Part shown: one piece after another, positions 11,445-23,634 of the stretch
Layout of the letters: each line of letters begins with the position of its first letter
How positions within the stretch are numbered: the stretch's first letter is position 1
Assembly: GCF_016808095.1 (NCBI RefSeq)
Contig: NC_068980.1
Span: 4,622,501 to 4,686,500 of the forward strand
From: Vigna angularis
Lineage: Eukaryota > Streptophyta > Magnoliopsida > Fabales > Fabaceae
Direction: 5' to 3'
DNA: 64,000 nt
The notes under the pieces: model-generated
Database searches by the model: none
Seen by the model: only the letters and a program-made list of their open reading frames with translations
Told to the model about the DNA's origin: nothing
Made by a program: the position numbers and the translations under genes

Positions 11445-14400
11445 ATGAGCGAGACGAGTTCATCGGCGCATGACCCCGAGCCTCCTATCCGGCTCAACCT
11501 GCCTCCCCTCTCACCGAGCCTCTTCGACGCGGAACCATCGGAGCTTCAACAACCCAATGGATCCGCCGTCCGACACTCCTCTGATCCCTCTAGCCCTACT
11601 AGCAGCGGTTACGCCGCCGAGAAGGGTAGCAGCACCGCCACAATTGTCTCCCAGGTCGAAGAGGTCCTTCATAACGAAATTCAGGAGATCACCATCGACG
11701 ATCCCCAACCTCTCTCTCACTCCTCTCGGCTTCCCGGAAAACGACACAGCGATGAGGTATATATACCTTTCTCGCTAAATTCTTTCCTACTTCATCATAA
11801 TGTCCTTCGCACACTCACTCTCATGAACAATTACACTTAACCGATTATTGATCTAAGATTAGATTACAGGTTCATGTAGAGTTGCGTGACCGTTGCTATT
11901 GATCTCGGCGTAATGCAAATTAGGCGTATCTAGTGAATAATTTCGAAACCTGTTTCTTAGGATCTTTTTGTGCGCATACTGATTGTTCTTTCGTGCTTCC
12001 TGTGCCATTACTCACTATGATGAACTAGTGTTTAATGAGTGATTTCAAAATTCTATTAGCGCATTTAGAACAGAAGAGTGATAAATTTGAAACTGGACTT
12101 CCTTTTGTTTTCAGTTGTTTTTATTCCTTAGATTTCATCGATGGAGATTAAATGCTGCAATGTGGTATAGGGTTTATTCAAAGACAGTTTTTTAATTTAA
12201 TTCTCAATTTAATTATCGTACTGACTCAATGATGATCGTGATTTTGAGTTTATTACATAAATAGAAACTGTGGGGAAATGATCAGTGTTGTAGAATCACA
12301 AGCGTGAAATTCTGGCCAGGGAAAGGGGGTTGGCAGCTGAGCATTTGCTGTCGTAGTTACGATTCTGGTTGCAAGTCAAAATTAAATGCTCGAGTATAAA
12401 TTAATACGATGACAAAATTGTGCGGTAATATGGGTAACAATCTTGACTAAATAATATTTTGGTTTCAAGCATTGCTTTTGAATTTCAATAAAATCTTGTG
12501 GATATTATGAGCTAGTTGGCAGTTCTGATTAAGAACTTAGTTTTTCCGATATGGATTCTTTAAAATGACGGCACTACAGCGAAGATTCTGGTAAAGGCTG
12601 TAATATCATATTCTGTTTGATTGATGAATAAAGTGCAGGATGATGCTTCCATTTCATGGAGGAGAAGGAAGAAGCATTTTTTTGTTCTCAGTCATTCTGG
12701 CAAACCAATATATTCTAGGTTAGTGTTTCTCAGCTTAACAAACTCCCCTAAATTGCTGTTCATTTCTCTTTCTAGGATTGCTGGCTCAGAACTTCACATC
12801 CCATTCCTCGATTTCTTGTCTCAGGTACGGAGACGAACACAAGCTTGCTGGTTTTTCGGCAACTTTGCAAGCAATCATTTCCTTTGTGGAAAATGGGTAT
12901 TATAGCTGTCTTTGTTCTGACAATTATAGCCCAATAGTTTCTAATTACAGCAGTGTTCCTAACTACAGTCCAGTCTCAACTGAATATAATTTGAGTGATT
13001 TTTCTAACAGCTCTATTATGTTTTCAGGGGTGATCATGTGAAATTGGTGAGGGCCGGAAAGCATCAGGTTTGATCATACAGTTACTCTTGTAAAAGTTTT
13101 TTTCTCATAAGTATAATTTCATTTAGATATTACTTTCAAGCCTAATAAATACTATGTTAAGCACAATGATATCTTAATCCTTTCTGAGCTTTGAAGTGTA
13201 AGTTACAGACACAGGATGTAAGATACGTTTGGACAAACTTTCCATAAGCACTTCTGAATAAGAATAAAAAATGAAATTAAATTCTCCATAAGCTAAAATT
13301 ATCTCATATGTAAGTTATATAAATGAAAGTTTAAAGAGGCTATTTGAGAGAACTTCTACAAATTAGTTTGTTCGTAAGCTATTTTCTGCTTCTGGAGAAA
13401 CTAATGTCATTTTTTTTTCTTATTTTTTTTTCCTATAAGGGCTTATAGAGAGGTTAATCCAAGCATGCCCATATTTTTTTTTCTTTTTGATTAATGAGCT
13501 GCTCACCTTATGTTATTAGTGTTTAGGGGGAAGAGGCTTTTATCTTTTACCAATAAAACGATTGTATTGTGAAATCTTGTTTGAATTTATGCTACAGGTG
13601 GTTTTTCTTGTAAAAGGACCAATTTACTTGGTCTGCATCAGCTGCACGGAAGAACCCTACGAGTCACTAAGGGGACAGTTGGAGCTTTTTCATGGCCAGG
13701 TATAATTGTGTTGGATTTGAGTTGGATGCTTATGTGCCCAATGGAGAAGTGGATTTATTGTTTGCTTGCTTCCTTTTTCTTCAGCTTTTGTGTTTCTGAA
13801 CTTAGTAATTGTGTCTGTTTTATGTCATTGAAATAGACTAGTTATGTTGCAGCGGTTATATGATGCATCTCTATTATTGTTATGTATGCAGATTATTGTT
13901 ATACTAACAAAGTCAGTAAACAGATGTTTTGAGAAGAATCCAAAGTTTGATATGACACCCTTGCTTGGTGGAACAGACCTTGTTTTCTCTTCACTAGTCC
14001 ACTCTTTTAGTTGGTTTGTTTCTCTGCTCTGAACACATTTTTGCCTTTTAGTTGTAGAAATGTTAAAATATTTCTATAAGATTAGAGAGGGATTTTTGGT
14101 GCTTTTTATGTATATTTCTATGAATTTCTTTGGTGGTTGGGGGAGTAAGGGTTATATACATCTCTCAATAATTTTATTTTTTGATGGTGAATATTGTTCT
14201 TCATCTGATTGTTTCAGGAACCCGGCTACATTTCTTCATGCCTATACTTGTCTGCCTCTTGCATATGCAACAAGGCAAGCTGCTAGTGCCATCTTGCAAG
14301 ACGTTATTGATTCTGGTGTTCTGTTTGCAATTCTGATGTGCAGACATAAGGTTCAACACTGAATTTGTCTATTCACATGCTAACATAACATGATAAAATA

Positions 14401-16994
14401 ATTCATTAAAGGTTGAAGGCAGGTAATCAGTCTAGTTGGTGCTCAGAAAGCCTCTCTTCATCCAGATGATATGCTGCTCTTGACCAACTTTGTTATGTCA
14501 TCTGAGTCCTTTAGGCAAGTAAAACTGAAACTACTTTTATCTTTCAGCCATCATTTCAAAGATTTTTTGATAGTATAGTTTTTATTTAATGTAGACTTTC
14601 TAGTTTCTGTTTGACGGCATAGTTTTGTATTTATTCAGTCTACCTTGACTCAAACGGTAAAACTTCTTAAAACTTCTTTTGCTTTATGGTTATTAGACTT
14701 AGAGAAGATGCAAATCAAATCTGTATTCTCCTCTTGAGAATTCTTCATTAATTAGTGATGATACAATACTTTTTAATAAATGTTTTTGCTACCAATTATG
14801 GAGATAATTATATAATTATAGTTGTACAATCATGCAATATCTGTAACCAAGGAATCTGCATGAATAATAACAAATATTCTGCAATGCTCTACAATGTGCA
14901 GCAATTAATTAATAGCAAATGTTTTGCAAATCAATTCCTTTGTCAATGGTACCTTTTTACATTTTTTTAAATTTATTGGGATATGAATATGCAGGACTTC
15001 AGAAGCATTTTCTCCTGTTTGCTTGCCACGATACAATGCTTTGGCATTTTTGTACGCTTATATCCACTTTTTTTATGTGAGTTGTTGGATTTGATTGCAC
15101 TAAAATTTGCTGTATGATTTTCATCTTATAAATGAAAGAGTTCACACAGATCTTGACATGTAAATATTTGGCAGGATGATACGTATTTGATGTTGCTGAC
15201 CACGAGTTCTGATGCATTTTACCATCTTAAGGATTGTAGGTAAATGATAGTTTAATGGTCTGACTGCTGTTATTATAGGATCCGTGATTCTAATTTTGAA
15301 TAAAACTAAAAAGAGGAAAACAGATGATGGTTCATAGCAAAGAGATCCTCATTCTCTATGTAGCAATATCTGTCTTGCGTTCATAGCTCAGAAATTTGTT
15401 TGCCAATTCACAGGATTAGTATTGAAACTGTCCTTGTGAAGTCAAATGTCCTCAGTGAAGCTCAGAGATCCTTGGTAGATGGTGGGATGCGTGTGGAGGA
15501 TCTTCCTCCCTTACCTTATTCAGGATCTTCACGTTTAGGTCAGCATAGGCTTCCATCAGATTCTCCTGAAAGATTAAGAGAACCTGATTGTGGCATTGGT
15601 GGTGCTGCTGGGTTGTGGCATTTCATATATCGTAGCATTTATCTAGATCAATATATATCCTCAGAGTTCTCATCGCCTATCAATACTCCTAAGCAGCAGA
15701 AAAGGTAGTGATTTTGTGGACACATCTCTGGTTTTTGGGTAGCTGTGTCTTTTTTTATTGCCTAATTGTTATTGTCAGCAGTATAACTTGCCTCCATTGT
15801 TGCAGATTGTATAGAGCTTACCAAAAACTTTTTGCATCCATGCATGATAAAGGACTTGGGCCACACAAAACCCAGTTTAGAAGGGATGAAAACTACGGTA
15901 ACTATTTTTTTGTTTTGCTCTGTAGAAGGGTCTGCAATATTTTTTTTTTTAAATTCAACTGTGATTTTCTTCTTGTGGGGAAGAAGAGGGGGGGGGGGGG
16001 GGGTTGATCAAAGTCATTTTTGTGACATATCCCCGTGGTTTTAGTCCTGGATGTTTCAAATGGAGTGGTTCTATTGATGAGCGAACTCCTTATTTTCTGT
16101 GAGATGCAAATAGAGATTAAAACGAATAATAGATAAGCCAATCTATAAATTTTGTTGTGCTGTGAAAAGTCAAATCTGCTAATGAAATGCATTGAGATAT
16201 AGTTGTGCTATTTCATTTGGATGCTTTGTCGAACAGACAGTGATCAGACTTGTTGGATATTTTTTTTTTGGCAGTACTGCTTTGTTGGGTAACACAGGAT
16301 TTTGAGCTTTATGCTGCATTTGATCCCCTTGCAGACAAGGTATTTTTTTTTCTCTTGCCTACAACATTTCGCAAATCTCAATTATTGTTATACAAAAAGG
16401 TCAAGGTTCTCTACCTACTATAGTTTCTATCACCGGCCAACTGTATATTCATAATTTACATTCAATGAAAATCTGCAAAAAAGTATTTCATGTTTAGATT
16501 GCAACAGTTGGTAAAAATTCCTCCGGTCCATTACTTTGGGAATTAACCTTCAATTTGGTGTCTAAATTATCACTCTCTCCCCTAAATAGACCTTAAACTA
16601 AGGAAGTTATGTGAGTTGTCCCTAAAGTATTAGATACCATGCTTCATGGTCCCTTAAATATTGAAAGAATCTTGGAATTAGTCCCTCTCAAAGAGTAAAA
16701 TATATCAATCTAGGGACTAAATTGAGGATACCCAATTCTTTAGGTACTAGTATAATCTCATTATAAGAACTGTTCAGGAGAGAGGATGATACTTTAGGGA
16801 GTATATTGACGGTTCAAATTTGTTTGGGGAATGGTGGTATTTATTTTGTTACTCTGGTTGGATAAAGCCTGACTATTTTTGCACACTGAGATACGCAGGC
16901 CTTGGCAATAAAGACTTGCAATCGGGTGTGTCAATGGGTAAAAGATGTGGAAAATGAAATATTTTTGCTAGGAGTTAGTCCCTTTTCGTGGTGA
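11445..16994 (+). CDS. MON1: vacuolar fusion protein MON1 (SAND family)
   Basis: Joined exons give 547 aa: 11445-11756, 12639-12718, 12825-12896, 13028-13067, 13598-13699, 13892-14013, 14218-14350, 14423-14514, 14995-15076, 15175-15239, 15414-15704, 15806-15897, 16275-16339, 16899-16994. All junction phases agree. Every donor is GT except intron 8, which uses GC (AG|GCAAGT). The first ~100 residues are Ser/Pro-rich and acidic, as in plant MON1. The conserved core follows, with '[15 protein letters not shown]', '[10 protein letters not shown]', '[12 protein letters not shown]', 'GLWHFIYRS', '[12 protein letters not shown]' and the ending 'SPFSW'. Family knowledge: MON1 pairs with CCZ1 as the exchange factor that recruits and activates RAB7 on late endosomes, needed for vacuolar trafficking. 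The Arabidopsis protein is near 600 aa, so the length fits. A polyadenylation-type AATAAA is at 17037-17042. Confidence 0.95.
13222..13475. mobile_element. MITE-like element in MON1 intron 4
   Basis: The ends GTTTGGACAAACTTTCCATA and the inverse of GCTTGGATTAACCTCTCTAT match imperfectly over about 27 bases and enclose some 250 bases of AT-rich DNA without coding capacity. The phrase 'ttagtttgttcgtaagctattttctgcttc' resembles a dispersed legume repeat as I recall it. Target duplication is unclear. Confidence 0.5.
15988..16003 (+). repeat. G16 homopolymer in MON1 intron 12
   Basis: Sixteen consecutive G residues on the sense strand follow 'gaagaa'. Such a run is rare in an AT-rich intron and could form a G-quadruplex in DNA or pre-mRNA. 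The exact length may be affected by sequencing. Confidence 0.85.
16340..16898 (+). other. MON1 intron 13 with repeat-like interior
   Basis: About 16540-16850 carries phrases such as 'agggactaaattgagga', 'gtccctaaagtatt' and 'gtccctctcaaag' in both orientations, which suggests a decayed MITE. No terminal repeat pair or target duplication could be proved. Confidence 0.35.
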
Positions 16995-19190
16995 TTTTCT
17001 ATCAAATACTGTAAACGTGTATGAGAATGTTCGTTTAATAAAAGTTCTATAGAATTTATTATTTCCTCTTTTCCCCATTGTCTTCTATTAGGAAATTCTT
17101 TGATGGAAAATTATATTATTAGTATGTCAGTGCTTACAGCGGAACTGCTGCTCGGTTGTAAATTTTTCCAAACGCCATTAGTTTTATTACATTTATATTT
17201 ATTTGAATAAATTTATTTACGTGTACTTATAAGAGAAGAGAATAAGGTTAGATAAATTGAAGTTTTGCACAAGTTAAAATAAACTCGGACACTTAAAATT
17301 GTTTTTCTTCATTTGATTTCTACTATAGTTAAGGTGCATAAATTGAAGTTTTGGATACTTAAAATATCTTTTTTCTTCGCTTGAATGTTGCTTACATAGT
17401 TTATTGATGGAAAATAAAAATTTTGATATTGACAACTAGTTTTCAAGGATAATATAGTAGTTAGAGAAAATATTGTACTAAAAAAAAAGACAGGAGAGAG
17501 AGAGAGAGAGATAGTAGATGTGAATTGCGTGTATAAATTTGTTATGGTATTAATCATATTATTGTTCTTTATACAAAGGTTTGATTGGTGTGATGGTTTA
17601 AATCCAGTAGGCTACTATTTAAGGGATGATGTTCCATAAAGCTTATTTTCATAAAATGTTATGATATGATTCTATTTAAAGATGAGAGTCTAGACTGACG
17701 ATAATTCATTTGTTTTTTTATTTTTATTGATTGAAGATTTGAGCAAGATGATTGTGTGCATTGCAAATTATGTGGATAAATTATCAGTCTAGAATTTACA
17801 TAAATGGGGAAAGTTCCGTAAAAATAAATAAATTTATATAAAAAACATTTATTTAATATTTTAATAGTATAATTAAGTGAAATAGTTAGAATAAATTTGT
17901 AATATTAAAATAACTATAGTAATGAATAATAATTATATAAAGTTTCTAATAAATAAGTTTATATAAATATTACAAAACATAAATTATAAAGTTATAAAAA
18001 TGGAATGGTTATAAAATGTCAGTTTTTACATTCCATCTTTGATGATATGGCCACCATCTTCATAATGTTACCATTATTTTTTTTCGGATGAACTTCAAAA
18101 GTTAATTTCTCAAAGATCAAATGTATTTTAAGTTGGATATTTTATTATTCTAAGTGAATATTTCCTAGATCGCATGTACATTGGACTTGTTCAATCTCAA
18201 CAACATAATCTCTTTTGTTCAATTATTCATTAATCATCTAACTTATTATAAGATGAAAGAATAAAAAATTTTCTAATTTGTTTATTTTTCAACTTTAAGT
18301 TATGCATGGCATAAATCTAATTGTTCACCTTTTTTTTTCCTATTTGTATGAACCTATAATTTGATATGAAATGTCAGTAAATATATAAATCAGATAAAGA
18401 CAATTATAAATAACTTAAGATTATCATTTCAAATGAATTCTATTTATACTTGCATCCAGAAAAGCTATTAGTCAATCTTAAAACTAAGATAACAAACCTC
18501 TTCAATTTTTGACTTTCATCCATAAACATCTTTCACCATTTTTTAGGAAACAGTGCTTTCCTACATTCGCATCTGATAAAATTTCTAGCACAATGAAAAT
18601 TATCATTTTTTTTTAATTTGGCAACATTCTTAATCAATCTTCTCATGCACGTAAACGACCACTTTTTCATCTTATAGCCATCAAAGTCTAAAATTAAGTT
18701 TATAGTGAAATTGAGTATTGGGATAATAGACAGTGTTTGCAAATGTATATGAAGTTGATTATCTGATCTTGCATAAGTTATTTTCTAAATATCTTTGCTA
18801 CACCTAATACGAACTGTTATATTAAAAATAATTTCACAAATAAGTTATTAAATTTTGAAAGAAGAAAAGTTTAGATTTTTTATTTTTTAATATTGTTAAA
18901 ATTTCACTTAATCTTCTCTTTACATAATTCATCTCCTTGTATATAAAACTCATTGAATGTTATATATTTGATTCATTAATCTTTAAGATAACAACTTTGA
19001 AAAATGTGATGACATTATTCGAAAACCAACTAAAATCCCATTTTCAACTTTTCACCTATCTTTTAAAGTTTCAAACTTGTTTTTTCATTTTTCAGAACTA
19101 AAGTTAAATAGGTCACGACAAATTTAGTCATATATCATGTCTTGTCAAATCTCTTTCTTTTTCTGAATTTCTTCAATATGATAATTAGCA
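16995..19190. other. AT-rich intergenic DNA downstream of MON1
   Basis: Only a short (GA)n run near 17493-17510 and AT-rich text were seen. Open frames are short and without family resemblance. Confidence 0.5.
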
Positions 19191-19219
19191 TTGTTGTAGA
19201 AACGAGTTTTATTATCCGT

Positions 19220-21747
19220 AAAAAATAATTACACACGTTCAAATTATAAAACCTCAGAAGGTATTTTTAGAAATTATGATAGTTTAAAAGTAGTGAGACT
19301 CGATTATTTTAATATTAAACAATTTTATTATAAATAGTTTTGTTATAAACGAGTTTCATTATTTTAGAACGTACCATTTATCTAGAAATCACTTTTCTAG
19401 AGTTTTTTATCTTTTCTCTAAGAGTTATAACTCCTGAGTTATCTCTTGGACGATCAGGAGGTACCTAATCGACCACGACAACGAGGTCTACAAATCTAAT
19501 CGATCAGTTTCTTTAATAGAGCAAGTAAGTTTCGACTCTCTTTTTCGCTTTTCGTTCCTAAATCTGTTTTAGAGGAATATTGTATTGTTGCATGTGTAAT
19601 CATGCATCTCCTACATGTTCTTGATTCATCTAGAGTTATAAGAACTCTGTTAGTTTCCAATTTGGTGTTTCATAGGTTCGTCTAGGTATTCCTTACAGTT
19701 CAAGTAATCGACGGAGCGTTTCGTGAGGTTTGGCAGTTGGTTTAGAGGTAAGGGAAGTTAGATAATTACTTTTAATTGAAGTATGTGGTGTAAGTTTGAT
19801 AGTATATGAGTATTAAATTGTTTGAATGAAAATGTTGTTTGATGTTAGTGATAATTGAGTTAATTGGGTAATATTGATGATTTGTGTGATGATGTATGTT
19901 GTACAACTATTTGATTCTGTGTGTATGCGTGTTTGAGATGTGGAAATTGTGTTGAGGAAGTGTTTGATGCAGATTGTATTGTTGGAAGAAAAAGGGTAAT
20001 CTTGGTTGTAGGTTAATTGGTTCAAATTTGAGATTTTGATAGGGAAATGGTGAGAAATGGTTGGTGTATTATTTTGCTGCAGTTGGTATTGGTTAGGAGC
20101 TGTTTTGGATCATAATTAAGTGTCAAATTGGGAGGAAATCTGTTATAAGAAGGTATGAGGTTGTATATATATAGTTTACATTAGTCTAGTACTTGTTTTT
20201 AGGAAATGGAGTAGTGAAAACTTGAATTGAGGGTTCTGTGAGTAATTGGTCATTTTAGTTAATGTTCTTGAGTGTGTTGGGACTTGTTAGAGTCCCTAAC
20301 TTGTTTAAAAACAAGCTAAAACCAGCAGAATCCAAGTTGGGTCTATAAAGTGAGCTTTTGGTAAATTATGGAGTAGAACCTTATAGTAGTCACTTAAAAA
20401 TGAGTTGAGGATGGTTTGTATGAAGTTGTCTAAGTCTAATTGGTGATATAATACAATCTAGGAGTGTTAGAAGTTGAGAAATGTGCTTAAAAGTGGTCAA
20501 GAATGGTTGAGATGCGCAAATTCTGCAGTTTTGGTGCTGTAGAATTATGTAGTCTCGCTGAGCGAACAGACTTGGTACGCTGAGCGAATGGGCTTTAGCT
20601 GAGCGAACAGATTTGGTGCACTGAGCGAGAGGTGAGTGAGCAGAACAGCTGTTTTCACACAGCGAGTTGGGTCGTTGAGCGAGAGGTTGGGGTTTAGAAC
20701 CATTGTGAGTTTTATTCGCACAGCGAACTGGGTCGCTGAGCAAGTGGTTTGGGCTTGGGAGTACTGTCTATGTATTCGCACAACGAATTGGGTCGCTGAG
20801 CGAGAGGTTTGGAGTCTGGAGACACTATTTGTGGATTCGCAGAGCGAGCTAGGTCGCTCAGCGATAAGGCTCTTAGGTCGCTTAGCGAGTTTGGTCGCTC
20901 AGCGAATAGATTTGTACCTTTTCTTCTAATGTTTCTATTTGAGTTAATCTTGAGCTATTTTATGATTGTTTAAATGGTGTTAATGTATCTATGGTATTAT
21001 AAGATTATTGATAACATGTGTGGTGATTCAATTGTGGAAGTATGCATGATTAAGTTGGTTTCAAATGGTTTCACGGTTGGTAACATGGGTTCCACGAAGG
21101 AACTCCTTCGGTACGATTTAAAAGTGTTTTAGAATGAATACATGGATCTCATTATTGGGGGTTATCCTAACACTCTAACGATCTTTCATTCTCAAATAGA
21201 GAAAATTGATACATGTGGTGAGAGTAGTAGGAGGTCCTAGTGTAGGCGCTACTTGGAGGCCTATTGCGCGGTAACAGACTAACCTCGTGTGGATGGTAAG
21301 GTGAAACCCATTGACAATGACTTTGCAAAGCAGTAGAGGCCACCACAAGTGTACAACCTGCCATAACTCGGTATTCATTCTAAGTTCGAACAGTCGATTT
21401 AGGTCTTTGCATGTTAAGATGTTTGGATTGGATTAAATTACATATGATTATTATATGAACTACTTTAAACTTATGATGTATTGTTTTGTATCTAACTTAT
21501 CCTTGCTTTTTTGTTGTCTGTCTTTGTATGTTGTTTCTCTTTTGCGATGATCACCTAATGGTGTGAGCTTAGGGATTCACCTTTTCAGTTGTTCAAGCTA
21601 GAGGTGAGGGAGAAACAGATGAGTTGTTAGATAGATCTACAAAAGTAGATGTCTTTTTTGGATAAGGTTTGTTTTACCTAGCCGTTCTTGTAGCATCTAT
21701 GTAACATTTCATTGTGGTAGTTTTATACTATTAAAATGGATGTTACA
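19220..21747 (+). mobile_element. LTR, copy B, with GCTGAGCGA-type internal repeats
   Basis: It matches copy E (about 52810-55160) at its 5' part ('agtagtgaga.tcgattattttaatattaaa', 'gttttgtta.aaa.gagtttcattatttta') and the other copies in its core block (21158-21385) and 'gcgatgatca' region. It ends with ATGTTACA at 21747. The left boundary is only approximate and no target duplication was found. There is no gag or pol coding, so it is a solo LTR or remnant. Confidence 0.6.
20554..20912 (+). repeat. reiterated TCGCTGAGCGA motif with ~60-bp tandem period
   Basis: The near-palindrome TCGCTGAGCGA and variants (TCGCTCAGCGA, TTCGCACAGCGA) occurs at least twelve times. From about 20653 the repeats fall into a tandem array with the phrase 'attcgca' at 20714, 20774 and 20835, a period of about 60 bases. 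Confidence 0.85.
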
Positions 21748-22547
21748 CAAATATTAAATAACATGTATATTAATTTTTATATTTATGTTATTTTAATATT
21801 AATTAATTTTTTATATAAAAAATTAATTAATAAAAAAATTTAAACACAATTAATTTGGTCAATAAAACTAAAAATTTGAAAGAAACTTTCAGTTTCCAAT
21901 AAAATTTAATACCGAATTCATAAGTAACAATAATATTAATATTTATAGTTCATTAATAATTAATGATGTAAATAATTATTGCATTAAATTGTTGAATAAA
22001 TGTATAACTTTCAAAAAAGTTTTCAATTTCCAATGAAAATAAAACAGTCAAATAAATACGTAATATCTGCAAACTTATTTGTGCATTCATTATTCAAATT
22101 GATCTTGTCAATAAAAGTAATATTATCATACCATAAGATCTTTTAGTTCACAATCTGAATAACTTATACTTTCATTGGTTTAGTTTATCTATCCTAATTT
22201 TTGACATAATATGATGTTTTCTAAGGTTTTATATTTTATATTAGAGTAGTACTTTGTCCTACAATTAAATACTATCAATATTATGGCTAATCATCCTTCA
22301 CTTTATCTTGAATACCATCAATGTTATGATTAATATAATTAATTTTCTAACACAACGAAGAACAACATATTCATAATGATTTTCTCAATTCTATCATCTA
22401 ATAAAATTATTTGATGATATATATAGAAGATAAAATGACTTACTCTTCATCTTAGTCATTGATTTTATTTTAAATTGATTATGCCGTTTAATTGATTAAC
22501 AAATACACTTTAATCTGTGTTGAGAAAATTATTAATCAGATAACCTA

Positions 22548-22551
<4 letters not shown>
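21748..22551. other. AT-rich intergenic DNA, no gene seen
   Basis: No supportable gene or structured repeat was seen. Confidence 0.5.

Positions 22552-22621
<70 letters not shown>
22552..22621. repeat. (TA)n microsatellite, about 70 bp
   Basis: A TA dinucleotide run that directly precedes the dispersed AT-rich repeat at 22622-23320. Confidence 0.95.
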
Positions 22622-22625
<4 letters not shown>

Positions 22626-23320
22626 TTTTATAATTGTTTTTTCTCTTATAATACATTTTTTTCTCCTCTTTTTTAATTGTTTAATTTGTTTTATATTAAT
22701 GAAATTCACTCACATTTTTAAGGTAGTTTTTCGATTATGTTCCATGTATTATCAATTATAATAAATATAGTTTTTTATCTTACATTTGAATATTTATATT
22801 CCCTTTTAATAATTAATATTTTTATTTTTTATTTAATATAAAATTTTATATTTCTTATTCTCTTTAATTTTTAATTTTTATTTCATTTGAAGAACTTTTG
22901 TTTAGTTAATTTTTTTTTTTAATTTCTAAGGAGTTCGATATATGAAAAACTTTTTTATATTTTTAAGATAATTTTTATTTTATTATATTCTTATTTATAT
23001 ATTTATTTTTCTTTGTGTGACCTCGTTTAAAATTGTTTTTAAGACACATGTTTGATCAATTTTACCTCTTTTTAATATTTTTATTTGTTATTTATTTTTA
23101 TTATATAAAATATTTTTTATGAGTTTTTATATAATTATTTTATTTTCTAACTCTTTATAGTGTGATTTTATCATATAAATAAATTTAATTTATTATAATA
23201 TAATTATATGATGTATTTTCATTAATCTTGTTTTTCACCTTACAACATAAAAATAAAATTTAAAAGATAAAATATTTATACTATTCTTAATTTAATATTA
23301 GTTGTTTATGTATTTTTTTT
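22622..23320 (+). repeat. dispersed AT-rich repeat, copy 1
   Basis: The stretch is similar to 47788-48530. Shared phrases in the same order include 'ttctcttt.attttaattttt.tttc.tttgaagaa', 'ttttttatattttta', 'acacat.ttt' and 'tatttttatttgttat...atgagttttt'. Both copies follow directly on a (TA)n tract. The class is unknown. Confidence 0.5.
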
Positions 23321-23634
23321 AGTCATGTGTTATAATTTTTATTAACATACACATAAAGATATTTTTAAATGAAGTAAAAAATATTTAAAATACTGTTAAA
23401 CTTAAATATTGATTTTTTTTTCTAAATATATATATATTTTTTAACATCTTTGTTTCATTAATTTTTGTAAAAATCTTTATGATTATTTTTTTTTAAATAT
23501 ATGATATTGAAGAAACAAGAATGCATCTTTTTATATTTAACTTTTTATAATATTATGTTTTCTAATTTTTAAATTTTTTTTATAAAAGTTAATTAATATA
23601 AAACTGTAAAACAAGGTACAAATATATTGTTATT

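Noticed and set aside
20554..20912. Regularly repeated palindromes that could suggest a CRISPR-like array
   Set aside because: The context is a plant LTR, the repeats are diverged and overlap their spacers, and there are no cas genes.
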